Below, one piece after another: positions 10,130 to 21,786 of a DNA stretch of 64,000 bases; the first letter of the stretch is position 1; the number at the start of each line of letters is the position of its first letter. Below the pieces are notes generated by a model. The model worked only from the letters and a program-made list of their open reading frames with translations, was not told the origin of the DNA and did no database searches. A program made the position numbers and the translations under genes. The DNA is from Diplodia intermedia. Taxonomy: Eukaryota > Ascomycota > Dothideomycetes > Botryosphaeriales > Botryosphaeriaceae. The stretch spans positions 391,148 to 455,147 of the forward strand of contig JAKEKT010000019.1 in assembly GCA_021495925.1 (NCBI GenBank), written 5' to 3'.

Positions 10130-13100
10130 GGCTTCCCGCAGATGTGGAGGGACTTCACTTGCATGCTACGACATGCGAGGATGTGGAGGCTTGGCTGGGG
10201 CGGCAGCGCAGTGTAATACTAGCACCGGGAAAGGGCAATGGCTTTGAAATGAATGGGTGAACCCGACGGCATGGGCACGTGGTGTGGAGAGGTTTCAAAA
10301 GGTGAACGGCCCCGGGGTCCACTCGTCAGGGTCACCATGGGGGTCGTCATGCTTAAGAGGAGCGATATGGTGTTCGTGCCGGCGGACGGCAAGTCTCAGG
10401 CGGGCCGGCCATGACTAGCGGCTGATCGCGCTGGGGAAGGAAGATTCAGGAGTGGCGCCGTCGCCGCGGGCTGGCACAGCGACGGTAGCACGCACGGGGG
10501 GCAGGCCGACTCAGAGCGACGACAGTCTCGGGCCATGTGGCCGAGCCGCGTGCAGAAGCGGGTCCGGCGGCGCACAGCCGACTCGGGGGCGTTATCGCGA
10601 GGAGCTATGGAGGCAGAGTCATGGCGCGACGCGCATGGTTCGATGATCGGCGAGGCTTCGGGGGGATGGATGCCTGGGGCGTCGAGCCAGATGGAGGGCC
10701 AGCGCCGCACCAGCCTGCCGCTGCACACGCGCTGGCCTCGCCGCCGTTCCTCCTTGCTTCTTCCCCAGAATACGCCCGCCGTCTCCATGCGCTCGCGGCG
10801 CTCCGGCTGTGCGCGTAGCTCCGGCCGCCGGCGCGGGCGCAGCGCGAGAGCCGCCGGGCCGCAGCTGGGTGCCGGAGGTCCCTCCTGGACAGTGGGCCCT
10901 CGCGACGATGGGAGGCCGTGATGTGTGATCCATGGTGTGTGATGTGCGGCGCTGCGCTGCTCCTGGCCGGCGACGGCTTCCGGAAGGCACGACGCAGGAA
11001 CCAGCGCCCACCTGCAGCTTCCGCACGCACGCCGGCAGCGCCTACCGGTATTATCATGGCACGCATGCCAGCCATGGCCGTCGCCTCGATCTGCCGCTAG
11101 GGGCCAACGAGCCGGCACCTGTTCCCATGCGTCACCAGCACCTGGCCAGCTCGGCGGCTGTTGCTCGCATGTGCCTGCGGCTGCGGTGCCTTACCCCAGA
11201 CTTTTCCTAGCGGCGGGCAGCAGGCCGCGAAGTGGCAGCGCCAGCACAGCAGCCACCCAGTCACCCCGTCAGCAGTACCGCATCGCATGCATCCATCTGC
11301 CCTGGGCCTGCACCAATCGACTCGACCTGGGCGGGCCTCTGCGGCTAGCGTACCGTCACGCCGCAACTTCGAACGTCTTGCGGAGTCTCCACTTTCTTAA
11401 TCTGGGGAGAGAGTGTTGGATAGACTTTGGTGCAGTTGCCGGCTTGCACCCAGTGCGGAGACTTTCCAGCTGGGAGGCGGCGCAGGTGCAGCGCTGCTCG
11501 GGCTCCCGCGCCGCATGCCCAGCGCGAGGGTAGCCTGCCGGCCGCATCACGCAGGACCCAGGCACCAAGACCACAGCCCTCGCGACACGTTGCCTGCTAT
11601 TGCTCGCACTCTGTATACTGCGTGACGACGCGGCGTCTCAGGCTGCCGTGGCCGGGGCTGTCCGCCGACTCGTGGAGGCCCGCTGCCATTTCCCGCCCTC
11701 CCCTCTATGATGAAATAAAGTGTGGATCTCGTCCCCGGCCCACCCAATAGCGCCCTGTCCGCCGCGCCAGCCATTGTGCGCAGCCAGCCTGTTTCTTCAG
11801 CTCGTGGTTCCTGATCGAGCATCTGCACATCTGCCGGCTGCGTGGCTGCACCCTTCGGGATTGCCGCCCGCGTCGACCAACAACCATCGAGGCTGGCTCA
11901 CTGCACGGGCGCAGATCCGAGTCCAGGGTAAGCTGCCACCTGCTCTCTCATCATTGCGTCGTCTCCATTGTTGCAGTCTCATCCAGCATGCTACGGAGGC
12001 ATGCGAGTACAACGAAAAGACGGACTTTGCCATCATTGACGCGTGTGCTCAAGGATATCCCAGACGTTGAGTGTCAGGAGCTGTGCATGGAGCAGGGCCC
12101 AAGCCGAAGATAGAAACGCTTTTGCTCTCTTCTCCGGCCCATGCCGGTCGATCCCACCAGAAAGTTGCTCATCACCTCGCGCTCGCGCTCGCGCTCCGCC
12201 GGAGTTATATGTATTTGGCCAAGGTAGTCAAGTCACACAGCCGTACAGCGTATCAGATGGTGCGGATCTACCTATCTTCGCCGTTCCTTACCTGCCTAGG
12301 CGACGCACAAACGGCCAGGCGCCCTCACATCTCATCCGCACCCTAATCCGTAAATCCGAGTCTCTCAGGCACCCAATAGCCCATCCAATTGCCGGTTTTA
12401 GTCCATCGGCGCAGTGGTGACACCAATTGATTCAGTATATCCAGCCCGTGCCGGTCTTGAAACTTTGTTGTTACTGATCCTTCATTTTCCCTCATCACAG
12501 TGGCCTATCCTCGAAATCCTGAATTTAAGCCCCCGACTACCCAACCGTTCAATCGACCTTGCCGCTCCCCTTTATTCATCCCCAACCATCTGCCGTACCG
12601 CACTGATCATCCCTATCCGCATGCATATGCACCTACCGATCCCGCCAAGCCCACTTAAATAGAGCTCCGCTATCCATCACACTACCAGCCCTAGTGCCCA
12701 GCTCGCGGGGACCTATTCTCGCTTCGCTAGTCAGTTATAGAGAACGAATCCAGAGAATACGATACGAACGAGTCCGACCACCAGGCCAAGCTCGCCCAAC
12801 TCTCAATTCTTTCATTTGACGGTATCAATTGGTTGGAGTGATTCAATTTCCCTTGCGCCACCGCTCTGCGCTATACCAACAATGGCGAATCGTTATCTAT
12901 TAACATTGCCGTCAGCCTGGTGTAAGGCCGCCAGAGACTAAGACTTCTCTACCGAGTGCTCGTGTTCAAGTGGATAGCGATGTCGAAATCCGATCCAACT
13001 AAAAGATGATGCATGAATCAGCAATGGGAAATGCCGCACATGCCGTCATCTTATTAACCGGCCTATATTAGTGCGTCTCTAGAAAAAAGTAGAAGACAGG

Positions 13101-14016
13101 AAAAGAAGCAGAAAGAAAAAACATTGCGCCACTGGCTGGTAGGGCAATGTAAAGAGCGGCTACGGATGCAGGACAGCTCACTATGAATGACAAACAACAG
13201 AAACTTCGCCCTCTAGATAGTACATGGATAACCGCCTGTGAGGCAAAACAACTTGTACAGTTTTCGAGGATTAGTAGAGTATTGCGTGTTGCTTGTGAGA
13301 CAAAACGATGCTACAACCCAACTATGTTGAGGTAAAACTGTTGATTGAACGAAAAAAAAAAAAGGTAGAATAGAACACGCCATATTAATGGTTCGTCCAA
13401 GACTGTGCCTTTTATGCATCGATCGATAACCTCTTAGCCCTATACATCAGATGAATATCTCGGTGTTGTCGTCCCGGTGTCTATTGATTTCAATCCTCGC
13501 GCCACTCTGCCGATGCACTCAATGCACGAGCAGTTGAACCAAGTGTTCGGAATTCAATATACATAGCTTTGTAAAGTGATATAAGTCCCCAGACGTAGGC
13601 TTCGACTGCCTATAGGTAGGGTATAGTAGTTCCGATGGCTTTGATTGCAGCGAGGTGAACTGTTACAGCCCATTGCGTTGGCGTATACGTAGCTATCACA
13701 TCCGCTCCTTCTGTCGACAAGGAACAAGAAGACTTTGCGAAGTGTTACATTGCATATGCTGCGCTGAATCTGCCCGCATAAATGGATTTATGCCTCCATT
13801 TGTCGATTACCGGCATCAAACGTCCCGTCTGCATCTTCACCCGCAGACCTTACCCCCTTATCCTCCTACCCTTACTCTACTCAAGTATAGAAAATTCCGT
13901 GCCACCGTGAACAACCATCGTTTCGTTTCCTTCTAACGCCGATAACACCCATCATGCAAATGACTTTTTCTTTTCCTTCCCCTCCCGCCATCCTACTTCA
14001 AAAAGTTAACTTCCCC
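10130..14016. other. Gene-poor gap of 3.9 kb
   Basis: No coding region is supported. Open frames up to 240 codons occur near 10.4-11.1 kb on both strands, but they overlap each other, are rich in Arg/Ala/Pro and match no family I know. From about 12.8 kb the sequence is AT-richer. A splice-like pair (GGTAAGC at about 11931 and TTGTTGCAG ending about 11974) hints at a spliced non-coding or 5'-UTR transcript but is not enough to call one. No terminal repeats or rRNA/tRNA were seen. Confidence 0.5.
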
Positions 14017-15396
14017 TCACTTCCCCTTCGCCGCCGCCAATTCCGCCCCATTCCTCACCACACCAACCATCGCGCCCGTTTGCAACACCTCGCTGCCGCC
14101 ACCGCTCAATCTATACTCCACCTCGCTCAAGCCCTCCATCCACGTCACACGCGCCTGTGGGGGTACATCGAGCTGCGCCAACTCCTCCGCCAGCGCGGAC
14201 AAGATATCCGCGAGCGCCAGGCCCTTGGCAGCCTTCAGGCGCTGGACATCCTGCAGACAAGAGCGCACATTGCTCGTCTCAAGCAGGGTGCGCAGGACGA
14301 ACTTGACGTCGTCAGGATGCGGCGCGGCGATGCAATCGTAAATGGTGGTTTCCGTAATCGTCTCGCGCGCGTCGACCTTCCGCTTCGCCTGCGCCGCCGC
14401 GTCCTCGCCGGCCTCGCGCAGCGGCGTGCTGCTCGCGTGGCAGGCCTGCAGCACGTTGAGGGCGCGGCGCATGTCGCCCCTGCTCAGCCGCACGAGGCTG
14501 TCGGTCGCGGCGGGCGTGATGCGCACGTCCTCGCGCGCGACGACCTCGTCGACCAGGCGGCGGATGTCGGGCGCGCGCAGCGGGCTGAAGCGGAAGCGCG
14601 TGCAGCGCGACAGCAGCGCGGGCGACAGCTTGTGCGTGTAGTTGGCGATGATGCAGAAGCGCGTGTTGGCCGTGTACTTCTCCATGATGCGCCGCAGCGC
14701 CATCTGCGCCGTCGCCGTCATCGCGTCCGCCTCGTCGAGGATGATGAGCTTGAAGCCCGCGAGCGATGGCGAGCCCGAGCCGTTTGCGGCGGCGGCCGCC
14801 GCCGGTGCCGCCGAGAAGATTTGCTTCGTGCTGCTGAAGGTCTTGATTTGTTCGCTGCGGAGGGAATTGCGTGAGCGGTGTGCGCTTGGGGTTGCGAGAG
14901 GGAGGGCGGAGGGCTTACCGTACGACGTCAATGCCTCTGTCGTCACTGGCATTGAGCTCCAGGACCATCTGCCGCATGTTCTTGTTGCCATAGATGCGCC
15001 GTGCCAGGGCGAGGACGGTAGACGTCTTACCGGTACCGGGAGGACCGTAGAGGAGCAGGTGTGGTAGCCTCTAGACGTTTGTTATTAGGGAGCATCCAGT
15101 GTTACGTCGTAGGCACGTACGTTGGAGTCGACGAATTTGTTAATGGTCGCGAGGATGTCCTGGTGGCCGGACACATCGTCGAGGGTGTCGGGGCGGTATT
15201 TTTCGACCCTGTACGCTCGATTAGCTACAGTGCATGAAGTGAGGCCTGAATGAGCTTCTACACACCAGGGAAGGGTATCCTCGGCCTCGACAGGCAGGTT
15301 TGCGGCGCTGCGCTTGCCCTTCGCAGCCATGTTAGATGCGCTGAACTCGATGGCGGGCGCATCGACGTCCATATCGTCGCCTTCGAAGTCGGACAT
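14017..15396 (-). CDS. RFC3: Replication factor C subunit 3 (clamp loader)
   Basis: A small AAA+ subunit of the RFC clamp loader, which opens and loads PCNA at primer ends (yeast Rfc3, human RFC5). Exons 15396-15266, 15208-15121, 15070-14919 and 14854-14017 give 402 aa. RFC motifs: WVEKYRPDTLDDVSGH (after residue 43), Walker A GPPGTGKT (82-89), LELNASDDRGIDVVR (about 110-124), Walker B LIILDEAD (160-167), the SRC motif in LSRCTRFRF, and GDMRRALNVLQ. The spliced core aligns by eye with yeast Rfc3 throughout. An Ala/Gly/Ser insert of about 18 residues (139-156) sits directly before Walker B. The N-terminus is an acidic 40-residue extension. It diverges from ARPC3 across 252 bp. Confidence 0.95.
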
Positions 15397-15648
15397 GGTG
15401 GGCGACAGTGCTGAAGGCGAGGAGGAGAACCACGAAGCGTAGAATCGACGTGCGAGTGTGGCGGAGAAAGCAGGACGCGTTGAGGAACGGAAGACGCGCC
15501 TGTGGCTCACGCGGGGCGCGTAAATTGATGCAAACGCAACAAACGTCAGCCCTGCGGTCGGGTTCGGGCAGGCCCGCATCATAGGACAGCGCCCGCCCCC
15601 CAGAGATTCCCCCGTAACCCAAGCTCCATACATCCCACCACCGCCAAA
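15397..15648. promoter_or_regulatory. Divergent promoter region RFC3 / ARPC3
   Basis: 252 bp separate the two start codons, so the two transcripts must initiate within this short interval. No named motif could be assigned with confidence. Confidence 0.5.
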
Positions 15649-16626
15649 ATGCCCGTACGTCGCCGCAATCCTGCGCTACGCATGCCCTGCTGACATGCCC
15701 AACAGGCCTACCACTCCGTCTTCCTCGATGAGCCCAACCAGCACATAATAGGTACCCGTTCCCGCCGCAGCCCCCGCCAGCTCCCCGCAGGCACTACCAC
15801 GGAGCTGCATCATCTCGTATCCTCTCCCACACCACCAATGCGGCTCCCGACGCCACCATAACACACGCTCCGCCGCCTCCTCCTCCTCCTCCTCCTCCAA
15901 CATCGTCCCCTCGCTCACCCGAAATGTTTCCTCTCGCTCCACAGGCAACCTCGCGCTGCTGCCGCTGCGCACGCGCACGCGCGGTCCTGCGATGCAGCTG
16001 CCCCCTCTGCCGGCCGACGTTACGGAGCTGACGGTCGAGGCGTCGCACGAGTCGTACGACCCCGTCGACGAGATCCTCGCCCTCTTCCGCGCCAACACCT
16101 TCTTCCGCAACTTCGAGATCAAGGGCCCCGCCGACCGCGTCCTCATCTACGGCATCCTCTTCGTCAGCCAGGCCCTGGGCAACATCAAGCCGAGCATGAG
16201 CAGGAGGGAGGCCGAGAAGGTGCGTACACGTCCTCTGGGAAATAAAACAAGGAACACCGTTGGCGGAGGTGACGTGAATGGGTGGGGAGATGGGAGGGAA
16301 GGGGGGGAAAACGGTTGCGGTGTAGGGGTTGTGGTTACGCGGCAGATTTGCTGACGCTGCTTCGGCGTGATAACTACCAGGCCCTGATGAACCTCGCGCT
16401 CGACAACAACTTCGCCATCCCCGGCGATGCCAGCTTCCCGCTCAACCAGGCCTTCGAGGCCCCGGCCAACCGCAACGATGCCGAGACCCTCCGCCAGTAC
16501 CTCGCACAGGTGCGTCAGGAGCTTGCCGTCAGGTTGCTGAACCGTGTGTATGCGGAGGACCAGGCGGCGCCGAGCAAGTACTGGCTCAGCTTCATCAAGA
16601 GGAAGTTCATGAACAAGTCGTTGTAG
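15649..16626 (+). CDS. ARC18: Actin-related protein 2/3 complex subunit 3 (ARPC3, p21-Arc)
   Basis: A structural subunit of the Arp2/3 complex, which nucleates branched actin at sites of endocytosis and polar growth. Four exons: 15649-15654 (six bases, ATG CCC), 15706-15751, 15945-16219 and 16381-16626, giving 190 aa. The six-base first exon is required to obtain the conserved start MPAYHSVFLDEP (family MPAYHS). Other family landmarks are IGNLALLPLRT, YDPVDEILALFRANTFFRNF, IKGPADRVLIYGILF, FAIPGDASFPLN, and the C-terminal PSKYWLSFIKRKFMNKSL, nearly identical to ARPC3 ends. A conserved-size family (178-190 aa). Downstream, the FHA kinase is convergent with a 325-bp gap. Confidence 0.95.
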
Positions 16627-16951
16627 AGGGGAGTATGAGTGGCTGTAGAGCGATGAACGTCGGGGGGATTTTGCCGAAGCAAGCGTAAGACCGCAGGTCC
16701 GTGGTCATGGAAAATAGCGCTGGTGTTACGTCCAAGATCTCGTGTTGCACGCACGACGAAAGCATAATCAAATGAGCGTCTGGTTTAGATTTTTCTGAGC
16801 AAAATAATGGTCTGTGATCATAGCATCTCTGATGAGCAGCCAGATGTATCTCCTTAAATGCAAAGTCGGCGTCGGCGAGCCCATCGAATATAGCAAGTGT
16901 AGCCACGCACAAGTATCGTAACAATTGTCCGCATTGTCAGTCATTGGTTAG

Positions 16952-19441
16952 CTAGCCAGTGCGCAACCTCTTCGGTGTCGGGTGCTTGAATTCCGAAGTC
17001 AGAGCAACCTCCCAGAAGTCAGCATCGTTGGTGCCTTGATCGAAATCCGATGAAGACTGTCTTTTTCCCGAAGACGTAGCGCTATATTGTTGCTGGGGGA
17101 GCGAGTTTTGAGTCATTTCCTGGTCAAAGTCAAAGGATGGCTGCCTCGTTTCTTGAAAGTCCATGGCCTCGTCATCTTTCTGCTCAGTCAGCGAGAGCTG
17201 TCTCATATCTTCGCGTATGCCCTCTTCATCAAGATGCAATTGATTTGGTACGGAAGAACGCGGCGGGAGGGATTGCTCGGCACCGTCAGCACGGTAAAGC
17301 TTCTGCAGATCTTGTTCCTTCGCGTGGTGTTTCAGTGTCAGAAGCTGTGTTGGAATTAGTTGCTGTTGGCCTTGGTTCTCTTGGTCAATATCCTGTCGAG
17401 GATTAGAATCTTGCTGCACCACGCGTCCTGTAACAGACTGTCTAGTCTCGGTCAAAGGCGGTCTAGGTGAGTAGGTAGCTGCAATGCGCTTGGCGGGTGT
17501 CCACTCTTCAGACGCAGTACCTCCCCAAGATTGTGGCGGTCGAGGGATCTCTGACTCTTCTCCTGAATCTATCGATGGAGTTGCCGAGCTCGCTCCTGGG
17601 CAGGCCGCCTCTTCAGTTATGACCGGCATCATTGAAGATTGGCCCGATAATAGGTCGACGATAGGGAGGGGCCGGCGTTCAGGCAACGTGGGTGGTGGAA
17701 AGAACTGAGATGTGTTGAGTTCCATCTGCGGGCGAGATGGAGAAATGCGCTCGATGATCCTAAAAGTCCTTCTTCGAGGCTCCCAGTCTTTGGTGACATG
17801 CTGATACACCGCTTTGAATTCATCAACATGGGCTCGGTTCGAGAACAAGTCATGCTGCAGAGCCTCCTTCGCACTCAGGCGGTCGTTCTCATCTAATACG
17901 ACTGTCCGACGGATGAAATCCTTCGCTCGACGTCCGACTCCTTGCCAGGCGGGATCGTTATCCAGAATGTCAAGATTGCATCTGCTGCTCAAGATCTTGA
18001 CGGCAGCCTCCTGGTTTTCGGCGTCGTTTTCGTGGAACATCGGTTTACCAGTTAATAGTTGAGCGGTAACACAGCCAACAGACCATATGTCGACCGCCTT
18101 GGAGTATCCCGAACCGAAGGGAATCTTTGAATTCCGTTTGAAGATTTCCCTGTAATTCAATTAGTAATTCAGTAAAAGATTGCAAATTTATTCGAGTTCC
18201 ATGCGAGTGTAATAGCAGATATCCACCTACGGAGCATTAAAGCCGAGTGTTCCCGCCATAGTCTTCATTCTTTGAGCTGCGTCCTCGTCAGGCAAGTAGC
18301 GCGCTTGACCGAAATCAGTAATGACAGCTCGAGATGCGGTCTTTGTCGATGTCAGTAGCACATTGTCTGGCTTAATGTCCCGATGAACGATGCCATTGTT
18401 GTGCAGGTACTCGACGCCTTTGAGAATCTGGTACACGATCACGGCGGCCTCAATGGTGGGCATTCCGGATTCATGCCTGTTCGTTATGAAGGAGAAGAGA
18501 TCGCCTCCCGGAATGAGTTCTTGGAAGATGTAGCTGCAAAATTCCAGTAAGACCCAAGAGGATTGGCAAGCGGATCGACTTACAAGCCTGCATCGCTGTG
18601 GTAGACCTTTTCCAGCTTGATGATGTTCGGCTACTTTGTCAGCGGGTTGTATACAGGGAACGGTTTGTACACTTACGTGATCGAGGTCTTTCAAGACCTC
18701 AAATTCACGTGCGAGTCTTTCCATATATCTTCCTTGTTGGTGCAAACGGTCGAGGTCAACAAGTTTACACGCGACCTGTCGTTGAGTCTTCCGGTGGATG
18801 GCTACGTGGACTGCACCATAGCCACCCTCCCCAATCACGCGAGGTTTGACGTGATATCGATGAGAGATGACCTAGAACAGTAAGACCTTCACCTGATATC
18901 AAGAATTCACATGTAGCTTGCCTTCATGTCCATTTTCAGCTCGGGAGAGAAAACACGGTCCTTGCCTCTATGTTCTCCTTCCACGCGGTACCGAAGGAAC
19001 TTCATGGGAGCGAGCCATAATTCGTCATTGTCTTCAAGAAGAGTGATGTGGACGTGAGGGCGCATTGTGACAGTCTCAAGCGTATGGGCTCTCTTGAGGC
19101 GAGTGCCGTTCGTCGAGAGGTCCTCAGCATAGACGAGAGGCTCGATTCCCCACTGTCCATCATTATCGAATAGAATGCAGTGGAATTTCAGGTGACGTTT
19201 GGAGATTGTCTGGTGTGCATAGTGCAACTCCGGCGAATCCCTTCCAAGGTGAAACTCCTGGTTGGCGCGGATCGGTATCCGTGAACTCAGGTCTACATGT
19301 GAGTCAGGTGGAGACTCCAGAGAAAATGCGCAACCACAGACCTGAGTCTCTGCCATCGTACTCGTAAGCTGCATCCCGAACGTCGAGGAAGGCGACCGGG
19401 GGCCCAGCTTGACCCTTTCGAGGTGCAGAGGATTCCACCAT
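16952..19441 (-). CDS. FHA-domain Ser/Thr kinase (Rad53/Chk2-Dun1-Mek1 group)
   Basis: A checkpoint or meiotic-type kinase with an N-terminal phosphothreonine-binding FHA domain. Exons 19441-19342, 19292-18922, 18871-18677, 18630-18584, 18533-18231 and 18149-16952 give about 737 aa. The FHA core is visible as FHLGRD, SKRHLKFHC and DLSTNGTRL (about 45-115). The kinase domain (about 158-430) shows GEGGYGAVH, VACKLVDLD, HRDIKPDNVLL, DFGQAR, GTLGFNAPEIF and DIWSVGCV. The C-terminal 300 residues are Ser/Pro/Gln-rich with no domain seen. The second intron begins GCAAGC instead of GT. Without the first 100-nt exon the FHA domain would be truncated. One acceptor position (18533) may be off by one base. 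Choosing between Chk2-, Dun1- and Mek1-type needs a phylogeny. Confidence 0.87.
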
Positions 19442-19720
19442 CTTCCCCGCTCGGTAGCCCCTCTCGACGGTTGCGATTCCCCGCCTGGGCAGACGGCTCG
19501 TGAAAATGGACGGGTGACGCGTTGCGAGTGGCAGCGAATGGCCAGCGCGTCTTGGCGTGTGTCACTGGTAGGCGCCTGTCACGAGGACCGGGCCTAGCTT
19601 TCTGACTAATCCGCGCTATACCGGTAGCGGCTAGGCTCGCTTAAGCACCACACAAGAACACTGCGGAGCAGCTTCAGACCATCTTCTTTCCACACCAACG
19701 GACCTCATCTCGACAACCAG

Positions 19721-19859
19721 GTAAGCACGAATTTTGCCCCTCTGCGCCGCTCAATGGCTGCCAGGAGCCCGCAGCAACTCGCTGCAGCCTTCGGCAAGCT
19801 CACTGCAGCGAGTGCACCCTCTCGCCGATCATGCGACTGACTGTTCTCAGTTCATCTAG
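19721..19859 (+). other. Putative 5'-UTR intron of the eL41 gene
   Basis: GTAAGC at 19721 and a pyrimidine-rich stretch ending CAG (19850) or TAG (19859), ten bases before the eL41 start, look like an intron in the 5' leader. Such leader introns are common in fungal ribosomal-protein genes. It is inferred from splice signals only. Confidence 0.4.
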
Positions 19860-19868
19860 TTTTCAAGA

Positions 19869-20008
19869 TGAGAGCGAAGTGGAGGAAGAAGCGCGTCAGA
19901 CGCCTCAAGCGTAAGAGAAGAAAGGTTCGCGCGAGAAGGTATGTTCCTCCCAGCTCAACAGCTACCCCGCCTTCGATTCCAGCTCGCTGACGAAATTGCA
20001 GCAAATAA
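19869..20008 (+). CDS. RPL41: 60S ribosomal protein eL41 (25 aa)
   Basis: The shortest cytosolic ribosomal protein, an Arg/Lys helix bridging the two subunits. Exon 1 runs from ATG 19869 to about 19939 and exon 2 is the last seven bases, 20002-20008 (C AAA TAA), after TTGCAG. The product begins MRAKWRKKRVRRLKRKRR and ends VRARSK, as in other eukaryotes, at exactly the standard 25 residues. The gene is too small for ordinary ORF filters. The intron splits the Ser codon (AG|C) two residues before the stop, and reading through it would destroy the C-terminus. Confidence 0.95.
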
Positions 20009-20602
20009 ACGACTCGCCTTCTCGAGCACTGTCACCCCGCTACCTACCATGAGAACGGCTTCACCAATCAACAATCCTTGACACGGCTCGCAATCGACTT
20101 CACCAACTCGGCTCTCGGAGCATTACGTCATTCCATCGGCAACGAAGGCACGGCGGCTATGGGCGCGGAGCGTGGACCGACTGCGAATTTCAATCTTGGA
20201 TTGTCGCACAGTGGGAAGATGGGGCAACTGGTCGAAATTCCTTCGAGGATACAGAGCGTTTACGCTACCGCATTCGGGCAGACCCGTTTCTAACACCGGC
20301 ACTTTGGGGCCTTTGAAACCGTCTCGCCTTAGTCGATTAGGCACAATGAAAGTCCTGATCAACGATGAGATTCAACGTGCTTGATGTGAACCTGTGCATA
20401 CGGAACCTCATTTGTCACGCCAACATGGAGATTACCTACTCCATCATTGGCCCTCTTTCAGTTCCAAGAGTGAAACAGTGCGAAAAATTGACTTGACGGC
20501 CTTCACCCCACGGCTCGCCAGGTCTCATTACGCTCTGACATGCAATCATCCAGATGCAATTTCAAAAAATTTGCGCCCAGATGGGTATCAACGCACAATC
20601 GC
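20009..20602. other. Intergenic, 3' of eL41 and 3' of the esterase gene
   Basis: 594 bp between convergent genes. Only short overlapping frames are present, with no recognised product. Confidence 0.4.
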
Positions 20603-21786
20603 TTAGGTCAACTTCTCCAAAATGAACTGTTGCGTCACCTCCAGCGCTGGACCGGCGTGCTCACACACGGACGGCGGAAATAAGGTAAAGGCGTGGGGCG
20701 CCCCAGTGAAGATCTTGGTGATTGCCTCGCTCCCGGTGCATCTCCACTTGATGGTCATCATCAGGGTGTCGTCCAAAAGAGGATCCTCGGTCCCGCACGT
20801 GAACAGCGCTGGCGGCAGTGTTGCCCTCCCGAACTGATACAGATCGTCGTAGAACGGTGAGATGGCTGGCTCACGCCGTTGCTCTTGCGTTCTGTCGGGC
20901 AAATACGCATCCGTGAAATGCGCCATTTCGCTCTGGTCCAGGACCAGTGGGCCGTGTCTCTTGAAGTTCTTTGCTTGCGGCAGAGTGTTGGACAGGTCGT
21001 AGACGCCATATTGCAGAAGCAATCCTCGCAAAGAGAAGGCCGACTGCATCTTGAGGAAATGGAGCACCGTCAAGACGCTGAGATTGGCACCAGCCGACTG
21101 CCGTCAATATTAGCTAAAGCGCGAGTGGCTGAAGACGGTGGCCTACTTCTCCACCGATGAACATCAGATCAGCACCATAGTTGGGCTTCGCCTTCCTGCT
21201 GAGCCAGTCCGCAGCGTCAATACAATCGTCGAGTCCGGCAGGGTAAGGGTGCTCAGGCGCCAGTCTATAACCGATACTAACAACTGCGAGCTGGCAACCG
21301 TCGGCGAGCGACTTGATGTACGTGTCTGAGCTGTACCTGTTCAACGCGAGATTCACAACGTGCACACGGCGGGAGCCTACTGTTTCTCCGAGTTCAGCAC
21401 GAAACCGCCGCCGTGGATATGCATGAAGACGCCCCTCACGTCGCCGCTTGCAGGCTTGAACATGCGGCAGGGAATGTCGCGGCCGGCATCCCGGGAGGGC
21501 ATCTTGAAGTCGACGCCAGATTCGAGCACGAGAGGCTTGGGCAAAGCAGTCTCCCCGTTCCAACGCATCTGGCGGAACTTCTCTGCCCCGACCTGCACGC
21601 GCGGAGCTCAGCATGCGGTTCCTGTCGCGTCGTGCGACTTGCCAGACACGACAGCCTTACCTCGTGCCACTTCGGAATGCTTAGCTGCGTCTCGATGAGC
21701 CTATCGTTTAGCGCAGCGGTTGCGCTGCTGATTCTGGACTCGTCGAACTTGGAGTCGTCGAGGACAAGGTCACTGGCGAGAGGCAT
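20603..21786 (-). CDS. Alpha/beta hydrolase, HSL (hormone-sensitive lipase) type esterase
   Basis: A serine carboxylesterase of the alpha/beta-hydrolase-3 family, acting on small acyl esters; substrate unknown. Exons 21786-21661, 21592-21381, 21336-21147 and 21097-20603 join to 340 aa. The oxyanion motif HGGG is at 102-105 (HIHGGGFVL). The nucleophile is Ser177 in GESAG, whose codon starts exactly at the exon 3/exon 4 junction. The acid is probably Asp281 in TEDPLLDD, and the base His311 in GAPHAF. A further family block, SIGYRLAPEHPYPAGLDDCI, is present. Because the GXSXG motif is split by an intron, an unspliced reading would miss the active site. No signal peptide is evident, suggesting a cytosolic enzyme. 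It lies alone, not in an obvious biosynthetic cluster. Confidence 0.9.

Noticed and set aside
10396..11118. 240-codon open frame on the minus strand
   Set aside because: Arg/Ala/Pro-rich, overlapped by similar frames on both strands, no family features or splice context. Open by composition.
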